A stretch of DNA of 39,403 bases from Bacillota bacterium (GTDB lineage Bacteria > Bacillota_I > Bacilli_A > Erysipelotrichales > Erysipelotrichaceae): contig JAEWFZ010000039.1 in NCBI GenBank assembly GCA_023388535.1, positions 1-39,403 on the forward strand, read 5' to 3'. How positions within the stretch are numbered: position 1 is the first letter of the stretch; the number at the start of each line of letters is the position of its first letter. Shown here in pieces: positions 30,501 through 38,531 of this stretch. The notes beneath the pieces are model-generated. The model saw only the letters and a program-made list of their open reading frames with translations. It did no database searches and was not told the DNA's origin. The position numbers and the translations under genes are program-made.

Positions 30501-30761
30501 TTATAGGACGACGGCTTTCTCAATGACGCGAGTTAAACGGAAACGTTTCGTCTTAGAAAGCGGACGAGTTTCCATTAATTCTACTAAGTCATTAAGTTTA
30601 GCTTCGTTGTTTTCATCATGGGCAGTTAAACGTTTCGTATATTTGACACGTTTGCCATAGAGTGGATGTACTTTACGAGTGGAGATCTCGACAATAATTG
30701 TCTTATCGTTAGCGTCAGAGACCACACGTCCCTCATAGGTACGGCGTTTATTTCTTTCCAT
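30501..30761 (-). CDS. rpsQ: 30S ribosomal protein S17
   Basis: This 86-residue OB-fold protein has landmarks YEGRVVSDANDKTIIVEI, HPLYGKRVKYTKRLTAHDE and METRPLSKTKRFRL. It binds the 5' domain of 16S rRNA. AGGAGG precedes the ATG. Confidence 0.98.
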   Translation of the reverse strand: MERNKRRTYEGRVVSDANDKTIIVEISTRKVHPLYGKRVKYTKRLTAHDENNEAKLNDLVELMETRPLSKTKRFRLTRVIEKAVVL

Positions 30762-30772
30762 TTTGAGACCTC

Positions 30773-30976
30773 CTATTGTGCATCACTGAGCGAACGCTCA
30801 GTAATTACGGTTTTGATACGAGCAATCGTTTTACGAATATCACGAATTGCTAGTGGGTTTTCTAATTGGCCGGTAGCCTTTTGAAAGCGTAAATCGAAGA
30901 GCTCACCCTTTAGGGAATCGATTTCTTTTTCAAGGTCTTCCGTGGATTTTGCACGGATATCTTTAATTTTCATCAT
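30773..30976 (-). CDS. rpmC: 50S ribosomal protein L29
   Basis: This 67-residue two-helix protein sits at the polypeptide exit and has the landmark LKGELFDLRFQKATGQLENP. The ATG at 30976 overlaps the rplP stop by 4 nt (ATGA); the adjacent ATG at 30973 (MKIKDIRAK) is equally possible. The upstream AGGAAGAGG lies inside rplP. Confidence 0.97.
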   Translation of the reverse strand: MMKIKDIRAKSTEDLEKEIDSLKGELFDLRFQKATGQLENPLAIRDIRKTIARIKTVITERSLSDAQ

Positions 30977-31395
30977 TTTGCCTCTTCCTCACCTTTCTTA
31001 ACAAAGCGGCAACGTACAGGTAGTTTGTGCGAGGCTAGACGGAACGCTTCTTTAGCAGTCGCTTCATCAACCCCAGCAATCTCAAACATTATACGGCCTT
31101 GTTTAACCACCGCAGCCCAACCTTCTGGCGCCCCTTTACCCGAACCCATACGGACTTCGAGAGGTTTTTTAGTTAGTGCTAAGTGAGGAAAAATTTTGAT
31201 CCAAACTTTTCCACCACGTTTCATATAACGAGTCATCGCAATACGAGCGGCTTCGATTTGTTTATTTGTGACGTAGGCACCATCGAGTGCCATTAGTCCA
31301 TATTCACCATAAGTTACAGTACGACCACCTTTAGCTCGACCTTCATAGCTCAAGCGATGCGGTTTTCTGTACTTAGTTCTTTTTGGCATCAACAT
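30973..31395 (-). CDS. rplP: 50S ribosomal protein L16
   Basis: This is a 140-residue protein starting MLMPKRTKYRKPHR, like MLxPKR in other species, which supports ATG 31395 over the ATG two codons later. Landmarks are KIFPHLALTKKPLEVRMGSGKGAPEGW and LPVRCRFVKK. It stabilises A-site tRNA. AAGGAGA is 8 nt upstream, at the end of rpsC. Confidence 0.98.
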   Translation of the reverse strand: MLMPKRTKYRKPHRLSYEGRAKGGRTVTYGEYGLMALDGAYVTNKQIEAARIAMTRYMKRGGKVWIKIFPHLALTKKPLEVRMGSGKGAPEGWAAVVKQGRIMFEIAGVDEATAKEAFRLASHKLPVRCRFVKKGEEEAK

Positions 31396-31400
31396 AGTTT

Positions 31401-32174
31401 TTATTCTCCTTGGTCACTCTTGTCCTGTTCAACCGTTTCAGCTGGCTGAGTTGCGGTTTGAGGACGACGGTTATCACGTCTTGGACGACGAGGACGACGA
31501 CGATCTTGTTGTCTTGGAGCTTCTGGTTCAACAACCATCTGTCCTGGTAATACTTCCCCACGGCAGATCCAGACTTTAACCCCTAACAAGCCATAAGTCG
31601 TCATAGCTTCATAACCACTGTAGTCGATATCAGAACGTAAAGTATGGAGTGGAACAATTCCTTCCGAATACCCTTCACTACGCGCGATATCCGCACCACC
31701 TAAGCGACCAGATACTAAGGTTTTGATACCCTTAGCCCCAGCGCGCATGGTTCTTTGGATCGCCCGTTTTTGAGTCGATCTAAAGGAAGCACGGTTTTCA
31801 AGTTGTTCAGCGATAGAACGCGCTACTAGCTTGGCATCCAAATCCGGATTGGCAATTTCCAATACGGTAATATGAATTGAGCTAGAAGACGACATCTTCT
31901 CAACTTCTTTTTTAACTTTTTCAATGTTCTCGCCATTGGTTCCGATAACAGCGCCCGGGCGGGAAGCACGAATGATGATTTCTAAACGGTTTTTCGAGCG
32001 TTCAATTTCGATTCTTGAAACATAACCATCGTGTAAAGCCTTCTCTAAATAGTCACGAATTTTGAAGTCTTCAGCAACGTATTTAGAATAATCTTTATCG
32101 TTAGCATACCAACGAGATTCCCAATCGCGAATAACGCCAATTCTTAGTCCTACTGGATTAACTTTTTGTCCCAT
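31401..32174 (-). CDS. rpsC: 30S ribosomal protein S3 with basic C-terminal tail
   Basis: This is a 257-residue protein. The conserved part (GQKVNPVGLRIGVIRDWESRW, KH domain with RASRPGAVIGTNGENI, and the C-domain MRAGAKGIKTLVSGRLGGADIARSE to GVKVWICRGE) ends near residue 212. From about 216 it continues with a 42-residue Arg/Pro/Gln-rich tail (RQQDRRRPRRPRRDNRRPQ, then an acidic end), giving some 40 residues more than Bacillus S3. S3 lines the mRNA entry site with S5, which also has an Arg/Gln-rich extension here. The ribosome binding site AAGGAG overlaps the rplV stop. Confidence 0.97.
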   Translation of the reverse strand: MGQKVNPVGLRIGVIRDWESRWYANDKDYSKYVAEDFKIRDYLEKALHDGYVSRIEIERSKNRLEIIIRASRPGAVIGTNGENIEKVKKEVEKMSSSSSIHITVLEIANPDLDAKLVARSIAEQLENRASFRSTQKRAIQRTMRAGAKGIKTLVSGRLGGADIARSEGYSEGIVPLHTLRSDIDYSGYEAMTTYGLLGVKVWICRGEVLPGQMVVEPEAPRQQDRRRPRRPRRDNRRPQTATQPAETVEQDKSDQGE

Positions 32175-32180
32175 TGATTT

Positions 32181-32522
32181 CTACTCCTTTTCGGCCACGA
32201 CGACAGTGATGTGGCTGGTTCTCTTAAGAATTTGTGCTGCGGCTCCTTTAGCTCTTGGGCGCCAACGTTTCATGGTGATGCCCTCATCCGCATAGCATTC
32301 TTTAATGAAGAGTTTTTCTTCATCGAGATTGTGATTGTTAACCGCATTGGATACGGCGGATTTTAATACTTTTCCTATAGCTTCAGCTGCAAAGTTTGGG
32401 GTGTGACGTAAGAATTCGCGCGCGAACTCAACATCTTTTCCACGAACTTCATCCAAGACAAAGCGGACCTTACGAGCTGGTAAGCCTACCGTTTTAGCAA
32501 CGGCTCTGACATCTCTACCCAT
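32181..32522 (-). CDS. rplV: 50S ribosomal protein L22
   Basis: This is a 113-residue protein with RAVAKTVGLPARKVRFVLDEVRGK and the exit-tunnel loop region ECYADEGITMKRWRPRAKGAA, which reaches the nascent chain and macrolide site. No resistance-type insertion or deletion is apparent in the loop by eye. Its ATG overlaps the rpsS stop by 1 nt (TAATG). Confidence 0.98.
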   Translation of the reverse strand: MGRDVRAVAKTVGLPARKVRFVLDEVRGKDVEFAREFLRHTPNFAAEAIGKVLKSAVSNAVNNHNLDEEKLFIKECYADEGITMKRWRPRAKGAAAQILKRTSHITVVVAEKE

Positions 32523-32803
32523 TATTTACGTCCTGCTTTCTTATCATCGGCGCTGTGACCGCTATAGCGACGGGTTGGAACAAATTCACCTAATTTGTGA
32601 CCAACCATATCTTCGGTTACATAGACTGGTACATGTTCTTTCCCGTTATACACCGCGAAGGTGTGTTCAACAAACTCAGGGAATATGGTAGAACGACGTG
32701 ACCATGTTTTGATTACTTCTTTTCTTCCTTTTTCTTCCAATACTGCGATTTTCTTTAGTAGGTACTCATCACAGAATGGACCTTTTTTAAGACTTCTAGC
32801 CAT
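32522..32803 (-). CDS. rpsS: 30S ribosomal protein S19
   Basis: This is a 93-residue protein with ARSLKKGPFCDEYLLKK, KTWSRRSTIFPEFVEHTFAVYNG and KLGEFVPTRRYSGH. It forms part of the head and contacts L5 across the subunit bridge. AAAGGAGA precedes the ATG. Confidence 0.98.
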   Translation of the reverse strand: MARSLKKGPFCDEYLLKKIAVLEEKGRKEVIKTWSRRSTIFPEFVEHTFAVYNGKEHVPVYVTEDMVGHKLGEFVPTRRYSGHSADDKKAGRK

Positions 32804-32820
32804 TTAATTTCTCCTTTCGT

Positions 32821-33654
32821 TTATTTCTCATTACGGCGACGAACAATTAATTTAGTCGACTTTTTATTACGTTTGCGAGTTTTAACTCCCATAGCTTTTT
32901 TACCCCATGGAGTCATTGGAGCGACCCGTCCGATGGACGTACGACCTTCCCCACCACCGTGAGGGTGATCGACTGGGTTCATAGCCGAACCACGAACCGT
33001 AGGACGAACGCCTAACCAGCGACTACGACCGGCTTTACCAATATTTACAAGACCATGATCCGCGTTTCCAACCGAACCGATGGTGGCTTTACAAACGCCA
33101 AGGATTTTACGAACTTCGCCCGAAGTTAAACGGACGGTAACGTATTTATCTTCAACCCCTAAAATTTGAGCGCTGGTACCTGCCGAGCGGACTAATTGAC
33201 CGCCTTTACCAGGTTTCAATTCGATATTGTGTACGGTAGTACCTTCTGGAATATTTTTTAGTGGTAAAGCATTACCTACGATAATGTCGGCATGTTCTCC
33301 ACTAATTACTTCTTGTCCAACTTGAATACCAGCTGGAGCTAGAATGTAACGTTTTTCTCCATCAACATAATGTAATAACGCGATATGGGCCGAGCGATTT
33401 GGATCGTATTCAATGGTTGCTACTTTAGCAGGGATATCATCCTTATTACGCTTGAAATCGATTACGCGATATTTTTGTTTATGTCCGCCCCCTTGGTGAC
33501 GACGGGTAATAACCCCATGGTTATTGCGTCCACCACTTTTCTTTTTAGGTTCTAACAGACTTTTTTCAGGGGCTACCTTTGATAGATTGGAGTAATCTAA
33601 GCCTGTCATCCCTCTACGACCTGGCGTGGTCGGTTTATATACTTTTATCGCCAT
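32821..33654 (-). CDS. rplB: 50S ribosomal protein L2
   Basis: This 277-residue protein is required for subunit association and peptidyl transferase assembly. Landmarks are GRNNHGVITRRHQGGGHKQKYR, IPEGTTVHNIELKPGKGGQLVRSAG and the signature VDHPHGGGEGR with the conserved histidine. Its 63-nt upstream gap from rplW is the longest inside the S10 cluster and can form a hairpin. AAGGAGA precedes the ATG. Confidence 0.98.
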   Translation of the reverse strand: MAIKVYKPTTPGRRGMTGLDYSNLSKVAPEKSLLEPKKKSGGRNNHGVITRRHQGGGHKQKYRVIDFKRNKDDIPAKVATIEYDPNRSAHIALLHYVDGEKRYILAPAGIQVGQEVISGEHADIIVGNALPLKNIPEGTTVHNIELKPGKGGQLVRSAGTSAQILGVEDKYVTVRLTSGEVRKILGVCKATIGSVGNADHGLVNIGKAGRSRWLGVRPTVRGSAMNPVDHPHGGGEGRTSIGRVAPMTPWGKKAMGVKTRKRNKKSTKLIVRRRNEK

Positions 33655-33717
33655 GTTTTTTTCTCCTTACGCATTTATCCGGAAATAGCGTCTTCTTCCG
33701 ATAGTTTGTTCTACTTG

Positions 33718-34002
33718 TTATAGAACTTCGATGGTTTGTCCTTCAACGAGACGAACGATTGCTTTTTTAATTCCAGCTTTCGTTCCGGTATATCTTCCGA
33801 CACGGAAGGTTTTAGGACGTGCATTGAGTATATTAACTTTTTCAACTTTTACATTGAAGATTTCTTCAACAGCTTGTTTAACTTGAGTTTTATTAGCCGT
33901 TTTGGCAACCGCGAAGGTAACACGGCGACCGTCTTCTCCAATGTTTACTGATTTCTCTGTATAAATTGGATACAGAATAATGTCTCTTGGATTAGCTTTC
34001 AT
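33718..34002 (-). CDS. rplW: 50S ribosomal protein L23
   Basis: This 94-residue protein lies at the tunnel exit and is the docking site for trigger factor and SRP. Landmarks are PRDIILYPIYTEKSVNI, TKTQVKQAVEEIFNVKVEKVN-like sequence, and RVGRYTGTKAGIKKAIVRL. The ATG shares one base with the rplD stop (TAATG). Confidence 0.98.
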   Translation of the reverse strand: MKANPRDIILYPIYTEKSVNIGEDGRRVTFAVAKTANKTQVKQAVEEIFNVKVEKVNILNARPKTFRVGRYTGTKAGIKKAIVRLVEGQTIEVL

Positions 34003-34631
34003 TATGCGAATACCTCGTTTGCTTTCTTTGCGGCTTGTTCGGTGAAGACCATTTTATTAGCATGCAAGATATCAAGAACATTTAGTCCTTCGACGGATAA
34101 TAAAGCGATACTAGGTACGTTACGTAAGGATAGATAAGCATTGTCGATATCTTCTTCTACGTCGTACACGAATAAGGTTTTCTTGCCAAGCTCAAGCGCT
34201 TGCATAACTTTTAAGAATTCTTTGGTTTTAATTTCTTCAAAGTGTAGATTTTCGATAACTTTTACATGGTTATCCAAAGCTTTTTGTGACAAAGCCGAAC
34301 GTAGCGCTAATTGGCGAACTTTACGGTTAAGCTTTGTCGCATAAGAACGTGGGCTAGGTCCAAAGACTCTTCCGCCACCCTTCCATTGAGGGGCACGGAT
34401 CGAACCTTGACGTGCTCTACCAGTTCCTTTTTGACGCCATGGTTTACGTCCACCACCGCGAACTTCAGCACGAGTTTTAGTGGATGCATTACCTTGACGT
34501 ACCGCGTTCATTTGACGTTGAACAGCGTCGAATAATACTTGTTGGTTTGGTTCAATTCCAAAAACTTCATCATTTAGTTCAAATTCACGAAGCTCTTTAC
34601 CTTCAAGCGAAAGTACTTGTAATTTTGCCAT
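34002..34631 (-). CDS. rplD: 50S ribosomal protein L4
   Basis: This 209-residue protein reaches the exit tunnel by an extended loop (RGGGRKPWRQKGTGRARQGS, then RAPQWKGGGRVFGPSPR). The C-terminal part carries the family's NVPSIALLSVEGLNVLDIL. L4 autoregulates S10 operons in some bacteria; a structured leader does precede rpsJ here. It starts 2 nt after rplC, whose end supplies AGGAGG. Confidence 0.98.
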   Translation of the reverse strand: MAKLQVLSLEGKELREFELNDEVFGIEPNQQVLFDAVQRQMNAVRQGNASTKTRAEVRGGGRKPWRQKGTGRARQGSIRAPQWKGGGRVFGPSPRSYATKLNRKVRQLALRSALSQKALDNHVKVIENLHFEEIKTKEFLKVMQALELGKKTLFVYDVEEDIDNAYLSLRNVPSIALLSVEGLNVLDILHANKMVFTEQAAKKANEVFA

Positions 34632-34633
34632 GT

Positions 34634-35314
34634 TTAACCCTCCTGCTCAACGCTACGGTCTAGTAATGGACCAGCAACGCTTTTCTTAACGTTTTTGACC
34701 GTGGACTTGATGGTAACTAAACCACGTTTAGGTCCAGGGACATTACCTTTGATAAGAATATAGTTTTTCTCGACATCAACTTTAACCACTTCTAGGTTTT
34801 GGTTAGTGCGCATTTTATATCCTTCTTGTCCTGCGGAGATTTTTCCAGGTTTAATTTCAGAAACCCCGATACCCGCTACCGCAAATGATCCTGGTGTTCT
34901 ATGAGAACCCGAACCATGGGCTTTAGGTCCAATCGCTTGGTTATTACGGTAAATAGCTCCCATATAACCTTTACCACGAGAACGACCTTGAACATCAACC
35001 CGCTCTCCCACTTCGAACAGGTCTGCGGTAATTTCTTGACCGACTTCAACCTCTTCTGGGAAATCGCGGAATTCACGAATAAACTTTTTAACAGAAGTAC
35101 CAGCTTTTTCAGCATGGCCTTGTTCTGGTTTATTCACACGATTTGCTTTTTTGTCTACGATACCAACTTGAATAGCATCATAGCCATCAATTTCTTCAGT
35201 CTTTTTCTGAAGCACTACGTTAGGAAGTACTTCAACAACAGTAACAGGAATTAGTTCCCCATCTTCTAAAAAGACTTGAGTCATACCGACTTTACGTCCG
35301 ATTAATCCTTTCAT
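34634..35314 (-). CDS. rplC: 50S ribosomal protein L3
   Basis: This 226-residue protein seeds 50S assembly, with a long loop close to the peptidyl transferase centre (SRGKGYMGAIYRNNQAIGPKAHGSGSHRTPGS). It begins MKGLIGRKVGMTQVF as in the family. The C-terminal ~15 residues (VAGPLLDRSVEQEG) extend slightly past the usual end. AGGAGG precedes the ATG. Confidence 0.98.
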   Translation of the reverse strand: MKGLIGRKVGMTQVFLEDGELIPVTVVEVLPNVVLQKKTEEIDGYDAIQVGIVDKKANRVNKPEQGHAEKAGTSVKKFIREFRDFPEEVEVGQEITADLFEVGERVDVQGRSRGKGYMGAIYRNNQAIGPKAHGSGSHRTPGSFAVAGIGVSEIKPGKISAGQEGYKMRTNQNLEVVKVDVEKNYILIKGNVPGPKRGLVTIKSTVKNVKKSVAGPLLDRSVEQEG

Positions 35315-35323
35315 TGAGTCCTC

Positions 35324-35635
35324 CTATAGTTTAATTTCGATGTCAACACCACTAGGTAAATCTAAGCGGCTCATTGCATCAATAGTTTCAGCCGTTGGAC
35401 CGATAATTTCGATCAAACGTTTGTGGGTACGGATTTCGAATTGTTCACGAGCATCTTTGTATTTGTGAACCGCTCTTAATACCGTAATAACTTCACGTCT
35501 GGTTGGAAGTGGTACCGGACCAACAACTTTTGCTGATCCCGTGTTGTTTGCGGTTTCTACGATTTTCGCCGCTGCTGAGTCGATGGTGCGACTTTCATAA
35601 GCCTTTAAACGAATACGTATAGAATTTCTTGCCAT
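35324..35635 (-). CDS. rpsJ: 30S ribosomal protein S10
   Basis: This 103-residue protein (IRIRLKAYESRTIDSAAAKI, GPVPLPTRREVITVLRAVHKYKDAREQFEIRTHKR) is also the NusE partner of NusB in rrn antitermination. It heads the S10-spc-alpha cluster, which runs about 14 kb without another obvious promoter or terminator. AAGGAGG lies 5 nt before the ATG. Confidence 0.98.
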   Translation of the reverse strand: MARNSIRIRLKAYESRTIDSAAAKIVETANNTGSAKVVGPVPLPTRREVITVLRAVHKYKDAREQFEIRTHKRLIEIIGPTAETIDAMSRLDLPSGVDIEIKL

Positions 35636-35752
35636 GGAATCCTCCTTATCTAGTGTCCATGATATGGACCCGCTCCGTGTCGAATTACCCGGTAGTTCTC
35701 ACTGGCCATGACAACGCCTTCCAGTGTGCCGGCAACCTCGCACATCAATGCG
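35636..35752 (-). promoter_or_regulatory. Structured leader of the S10 operon
   Basis: The ~117-nt untranslated leader on the minus strand contains several hairpins. CGCAT/GTGCG lies near the 5' end, CACTGG/CCAGTG (35726-35721 with 35705-35700) is in the middle, and GTCCAT/ATGGAC (35669-35655) stands just before the ribosome binding site. The 5' part (ATGTGCGAGGTTGCCGGCAC) resembles S10-operon leaders of other Bacillota. Feedback control by a ribosomal protein is plausible but not shown. Confidence 0.6.
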
Positions 35753-35758
35753 GATGCC

Positions 35759-35787
35759 GTATTACTTTACACTAAAAAAGGACTCAA
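35759..35787 (-). promoter_or_regulatory. S10 operon promoter
   Basis: On the minus strand TTGAGT (35787-35782) is followed after 17 nt by TAATAC (35764-35759). It would start transcription near 35752, giving the structured leader. Confidence 0.7.
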
Positions 35788-35899
35788 TGCAAGTCATTAT
35801 GCTTCTTTTTTTCAAAGAAAAGTCATTTTTTTGTAATAAGCTTCAATCCCCCTAAAATTTTGAAATGTGATACCATTGCTAAGAGGAGGAACAAAGCCA

Positions 35900-36295
35900 A
35901 TGGATTATACATTCTCAACCCCTGCCCTAGTATTTTCTGCGGTATCATTATTAATGCTAGCTTATACCAATCGCTTCTTAACTTTATCGGAACTGGTACG
36001 AAGCTTGCATAAACGTTATCTCGATTCCAACAAAACCGATCACTCAGCCAAAGGACAAATTGAAAACATTAGTTTACGTTTGCGGATGATTCGCTGGACC
36101 CAACTTTTTGGAGCGGCTGCTTTTAGCCTATCGGTGTTGGCGATGATTGCTTTTATCTTTTCAACACAAACCATTTCCTTGATTTTTTTCATCGCCTCTT
36201 TAGTTTCGCTTTTGATTTCGCTGGGATTACTAATGGCTGAATTACAAATTTCTGTTAATGCGATTAATATTCAATTGGATGAAATGAAGGAATAA
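35900..36295 (+). CDS. DUF2721 membrane protein
   Basis: This is a 131-residue protein. The start DYTFSTPALVFSAVSLLMLAYTNRFLTL is the DUF2721 signature (TPAL.F.A.SLL.LAYTNRFL). There are three hydrophobic segments (about 8-27, 72-94 and 98-121) around a basic cytosolic loop (RSLHKRY...KGQIENISLRLRMIRWTQ). The function of the family is unknown. ATG 35900 is chosen because AGAGGAGGA lies just before it; the in-frame GTG at 35867 lies upstream of that site. It is divergent from the S10 operon and convergent with the thioredoxin-like gene. Confidence 0.85.
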   Translation: MDYTFSTPALVFSAVSLLMLAYTNRFLTLSELVRSLHKRYLDSNKTDHSAKGQIENISLRLRMIRWTQLFGAAAFSLSVLAMIAFIFSTQTISLIFFIASLVSLLISLGLLMAELQISVNAINIQLDEMKE

Positions 36296-36310
36296 GTCAT
36301 TAAACAACTG

Positions 36311-36342
36311 AAAGGACTAACCTTGGTTAAAGTTAGTCCTTT
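36311..36342. terminator. Bidirectional terminator between DUF2721 gene and thioredoxin-like gene
   Basis: Perfect 11-bp arms AAAGGACTAAC/GTTAGTCCTTT surround a 10-nt loop. Confidence 0.85.
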
Positions 36343-36345
36343 TAC

Positions 36346-36657
36346 TTAGCTTAAACGCTCCAATTGCATTTTCAACTGATCCAACCTCAAGTAGCCAGCT
36401 TGACGATTATATTCCTTCCCATCGATATAGATAATCAGGGCTGGACTAGCAAAGATGGTTTGCTGGGCTGAGACTTCTGGTAATTCATCCATCACCACTT
36501 CTACGATTGGAAAATGCGGATAGTCTTTTAAAAGTTGTTCTACCTGTGGCCGCATCACCTGACATACTCCACAAGTTGAAGTGGAATAGTAAATCAGGGC
36601 TCGTGGATTGTTTTCTAAGAATTGATCGAAAGCTTGTTTTGTGGTTAGTTTTTCCAT
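36346..36657 (-). CDS. Thioredoxin-like protein
   Basis: This 103-residue thioredoxin-fold protein has the redox motif CGVC (in TSTCGVCQVMRPQ, about residues 29-32) and the cis-proline loop SPALIIYIDGKE. It is closest in style to the small YtpP-type thioredoxin-like proteins of Bacillota rather than TrxA, which has WCGPC. The missing tryptophan before CxxC and the G-V pair suggest a different redox potential. It lies 12 nt after the histidine kinase and is probably co-transcribed, with a weak ribosome binding site (AGGA). No signal peptide is present, so it is cytosolic. Confidence 0.85.
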   Translation of the reverse strand: MEKLTTKQAFDQFLENNPRALIYYSTSTCGVCQVMRPQVEQLLKDYPHFPIVEVVMDELPEVSAQQTIFASPALIIYIDGKEYNRQAGYLRLDQLKMQLERLS

Positions 36658-36669
36658 GCCATTATCCTA

Positions 36670-38529
36670 TCATATTGTTGGTCGTTTTAAACTTAAGATG
36701 ACTTTAAACAAATCGCCATCGACTTTTACTTCTAAATTACCCTCCATGAGCCGCATTAAATCCTTTGAGATCGCTAAGCCTAGTCCCGATCCCTCTTGTT
36801 GACGCGCGTTATCACCGATAACAAAGCGTGCGGTTAAATCTTCATCACCTAATTGATATTTAGAAATATTCTTAAATTCGATAGTCAGTTGATTTCCATC
36901 TTGGTTTCCTTCGATATAGATGCGGGAACCTTCCATCGTATAGCGTTCTAGGTTTTTAAATAAGTTCTCAAAGACCCGGTAGAGTTTTTGAGAATCCGCT
37001 AAAGCCAGGTAATCGATGCTCGGTTCATCGACTAGGAGAACTAACTGTTTTTCCATAAACGAGGATTGGAAATCTACCAATACTTGATTTAATAACTCCA
37101 ACACATTGAGGATCGTCATCTCTACTTCTAATTTCCCAGAACTGGCTTTGCTGGCTTCCACAACGCTGCCGGCTAATTCATTAAGGCGAATCGCTTTTTC
37201 TTTTATCGTCTGTAAGTATTGTTGATGTTGTTCTGGATTGACATCATTTATCAAGAAGTCGGTATAGTTAAGAATTGTGGTTATTGGTGTTTTTAGGTCA
37301 TGAGATACATTTGTAATTAGATCAATATTCATCCGTTCTTCTTTTATCGCCCGTTCTAAGGCTGTTTCAAGTCCTTCTTGAAGATTGTTAATATCATTAA
37401 TAGATTGCGTGAAAATGGGATTAAAATCAGCGCTTGATAACGGAACATCAATCGCTCCTTGACGAACTAAGTTAAGATGTTGGTTGATCGCTATGCGTTG
37501 TTTATTGATGTCAAATAGTTTATAAAGCAAGTAAATATCAAAACCAAATAGTAAAGTAAGCGTTAACGTATTATAAGTTCCAAGAACAAAGATTAATCCA
37601 TGTAAGATGACGAGGCCGACTAGCGCCAAGAACAATAATGATTGACTTTTTTCGTCCTTATTAACAAAAACCGAAATTAGACCGCTTGTGATTTTACCCA
37701 AGAAACTTTCCTTGAATAGGGTTTTTGTTTTAAGTTTCGCCAAAAGTATCATAATCAAACTGGAAAAGAAGACCGCTAAAATATATAAGAATAAACCAAG
37801 GCCACCCATTGCTAAGAAAAGAGCATTTAAGCTACTGGCATAATTGACAATATTAATAAAATCTCCGTAAGTTAGCAGCCTACTCAACTGAAGCCAACCA
37901 GCGATGCCAATAAACAAGATAAGCTCGGTAGGAATTTTGGTAAAAATGGAAGTCTTGGAATCGCGATAATGAACCACCATAAAAGCAATCCAAGCAACCG
38001 CAACCAAAATCCAACCCAGCGTCCCCCAACGAAGGGCACACATACTTTCGAAATAATCATATATCTCCACGATGTTGAGGTAGGCTGAGCTTTGACTATC
38101 CCAGCCATAGTTAATGGTATAACCTGCAGGTAGCCCTGAATCTTTTAACGGCCCTGTTAAAGGCCCTTCCATCCCCTTATTTTGGTTAAAGCGACTTAGT
38201 CCGATGATGTGGTGGTGTTCTAAGGGTCCTTTATAGTTTGGATTAAAGGCTACAATTTGTTGGTTTTCATCGTTGATGATCTCGTAATAGAGGTTTGTTT
38301 TGATTCGAACTTCATCCAACTTAAGCTTATTTTTCTCAATCTCATAATTGAGACGCATGGAATCTTCCTGTTGTCTTCTGATTAAGGCCGGATTGTTCAT
38401 GATTCGACTTTCATTATCGAAGCTGGTGAAAGGTTGATGCAACAAATTATAGGAGACTACAAAGGTGCTAAAAAGGCTTCCAACAAACAATAACGAAACG
38501 ACGATGAACAAGAATATGCGTTTTTTCAT
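36670..38529 (-). CDS. Membrane sensor histidine kinase
   Basis: This is a 619-residue kinase. One membrane helix (5-28) is followed by an extracytosolic region (about 30-165) with no recognised domain. A block of further helices follows (about 169-188, 202-220, 234-264, and 297-338 as two). The cytosolic part has a HisKA domain with phospho-acceptor H410 in NVSHDLKTPITTILNY and a HATPase domain with N526 (FENLFKNLERY) and the G box GSGLGLAIS (580-588). The multi-helix middle is unusual next to simple two-helix VanS-like kinases. It follows the broken response-regulator gene by 2 nt, with GGAGAAGGAG before the ATG. The signal is unknown. Confidence 0.92.
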   Translation of the reverse strand: MKKRIFLFIVVSLLFVGSLFSTFVVSYNLLHQPFTSFDNESRIMNNPALIRRQQEDSMRLNYEIEKNKLKLDEVRIKTNLYYEIINDENQQIVAFNPNYKGPLEHHHIIGLSRFNQNKGMEGPLTGPLKDSGLPAGYTINYGWDSQSSAYLNIVEIYDYFESMCALRWGTLGWILVAVAWIAFMVVHYRDSKTSIFTKIPTELILFIGIAGWLQLSRLLTYGDFINIVNYASSLNALFLAMGGLGLFLYILAVFFSSLIMILLAKLKTKTLFKESFLGKITSGLISVFVNKDEKSQSLLFLALVGLVILHGLIFVLGTYNTLTLTLLFGFDIYLLYKLFDINKQRIAINQHLNLVRQGAIDVPLSSADFNPIFTQSINDINNLQEGLETALERAIKEERMNIDLITNVSHDLKTPITTILNYTDFLINDVNPEQHQQYLQTIKEKAIRLNELAGSVVEASKASSGKLEVEMTILNVLELLNQVLVDFQSSFMEKQLVLLVDEPSIDYLALADSQKLYRVFENLFKNLERYTMEGSRIYIEGNQDGNQLTIEFKNISKYQLGDEDLTARFVIGDNARQQEGSGLGLAISKDLMRLMEGNLEVKVDGDLFKVILSLKRPTI

Positions 38530-38531
38530 GT

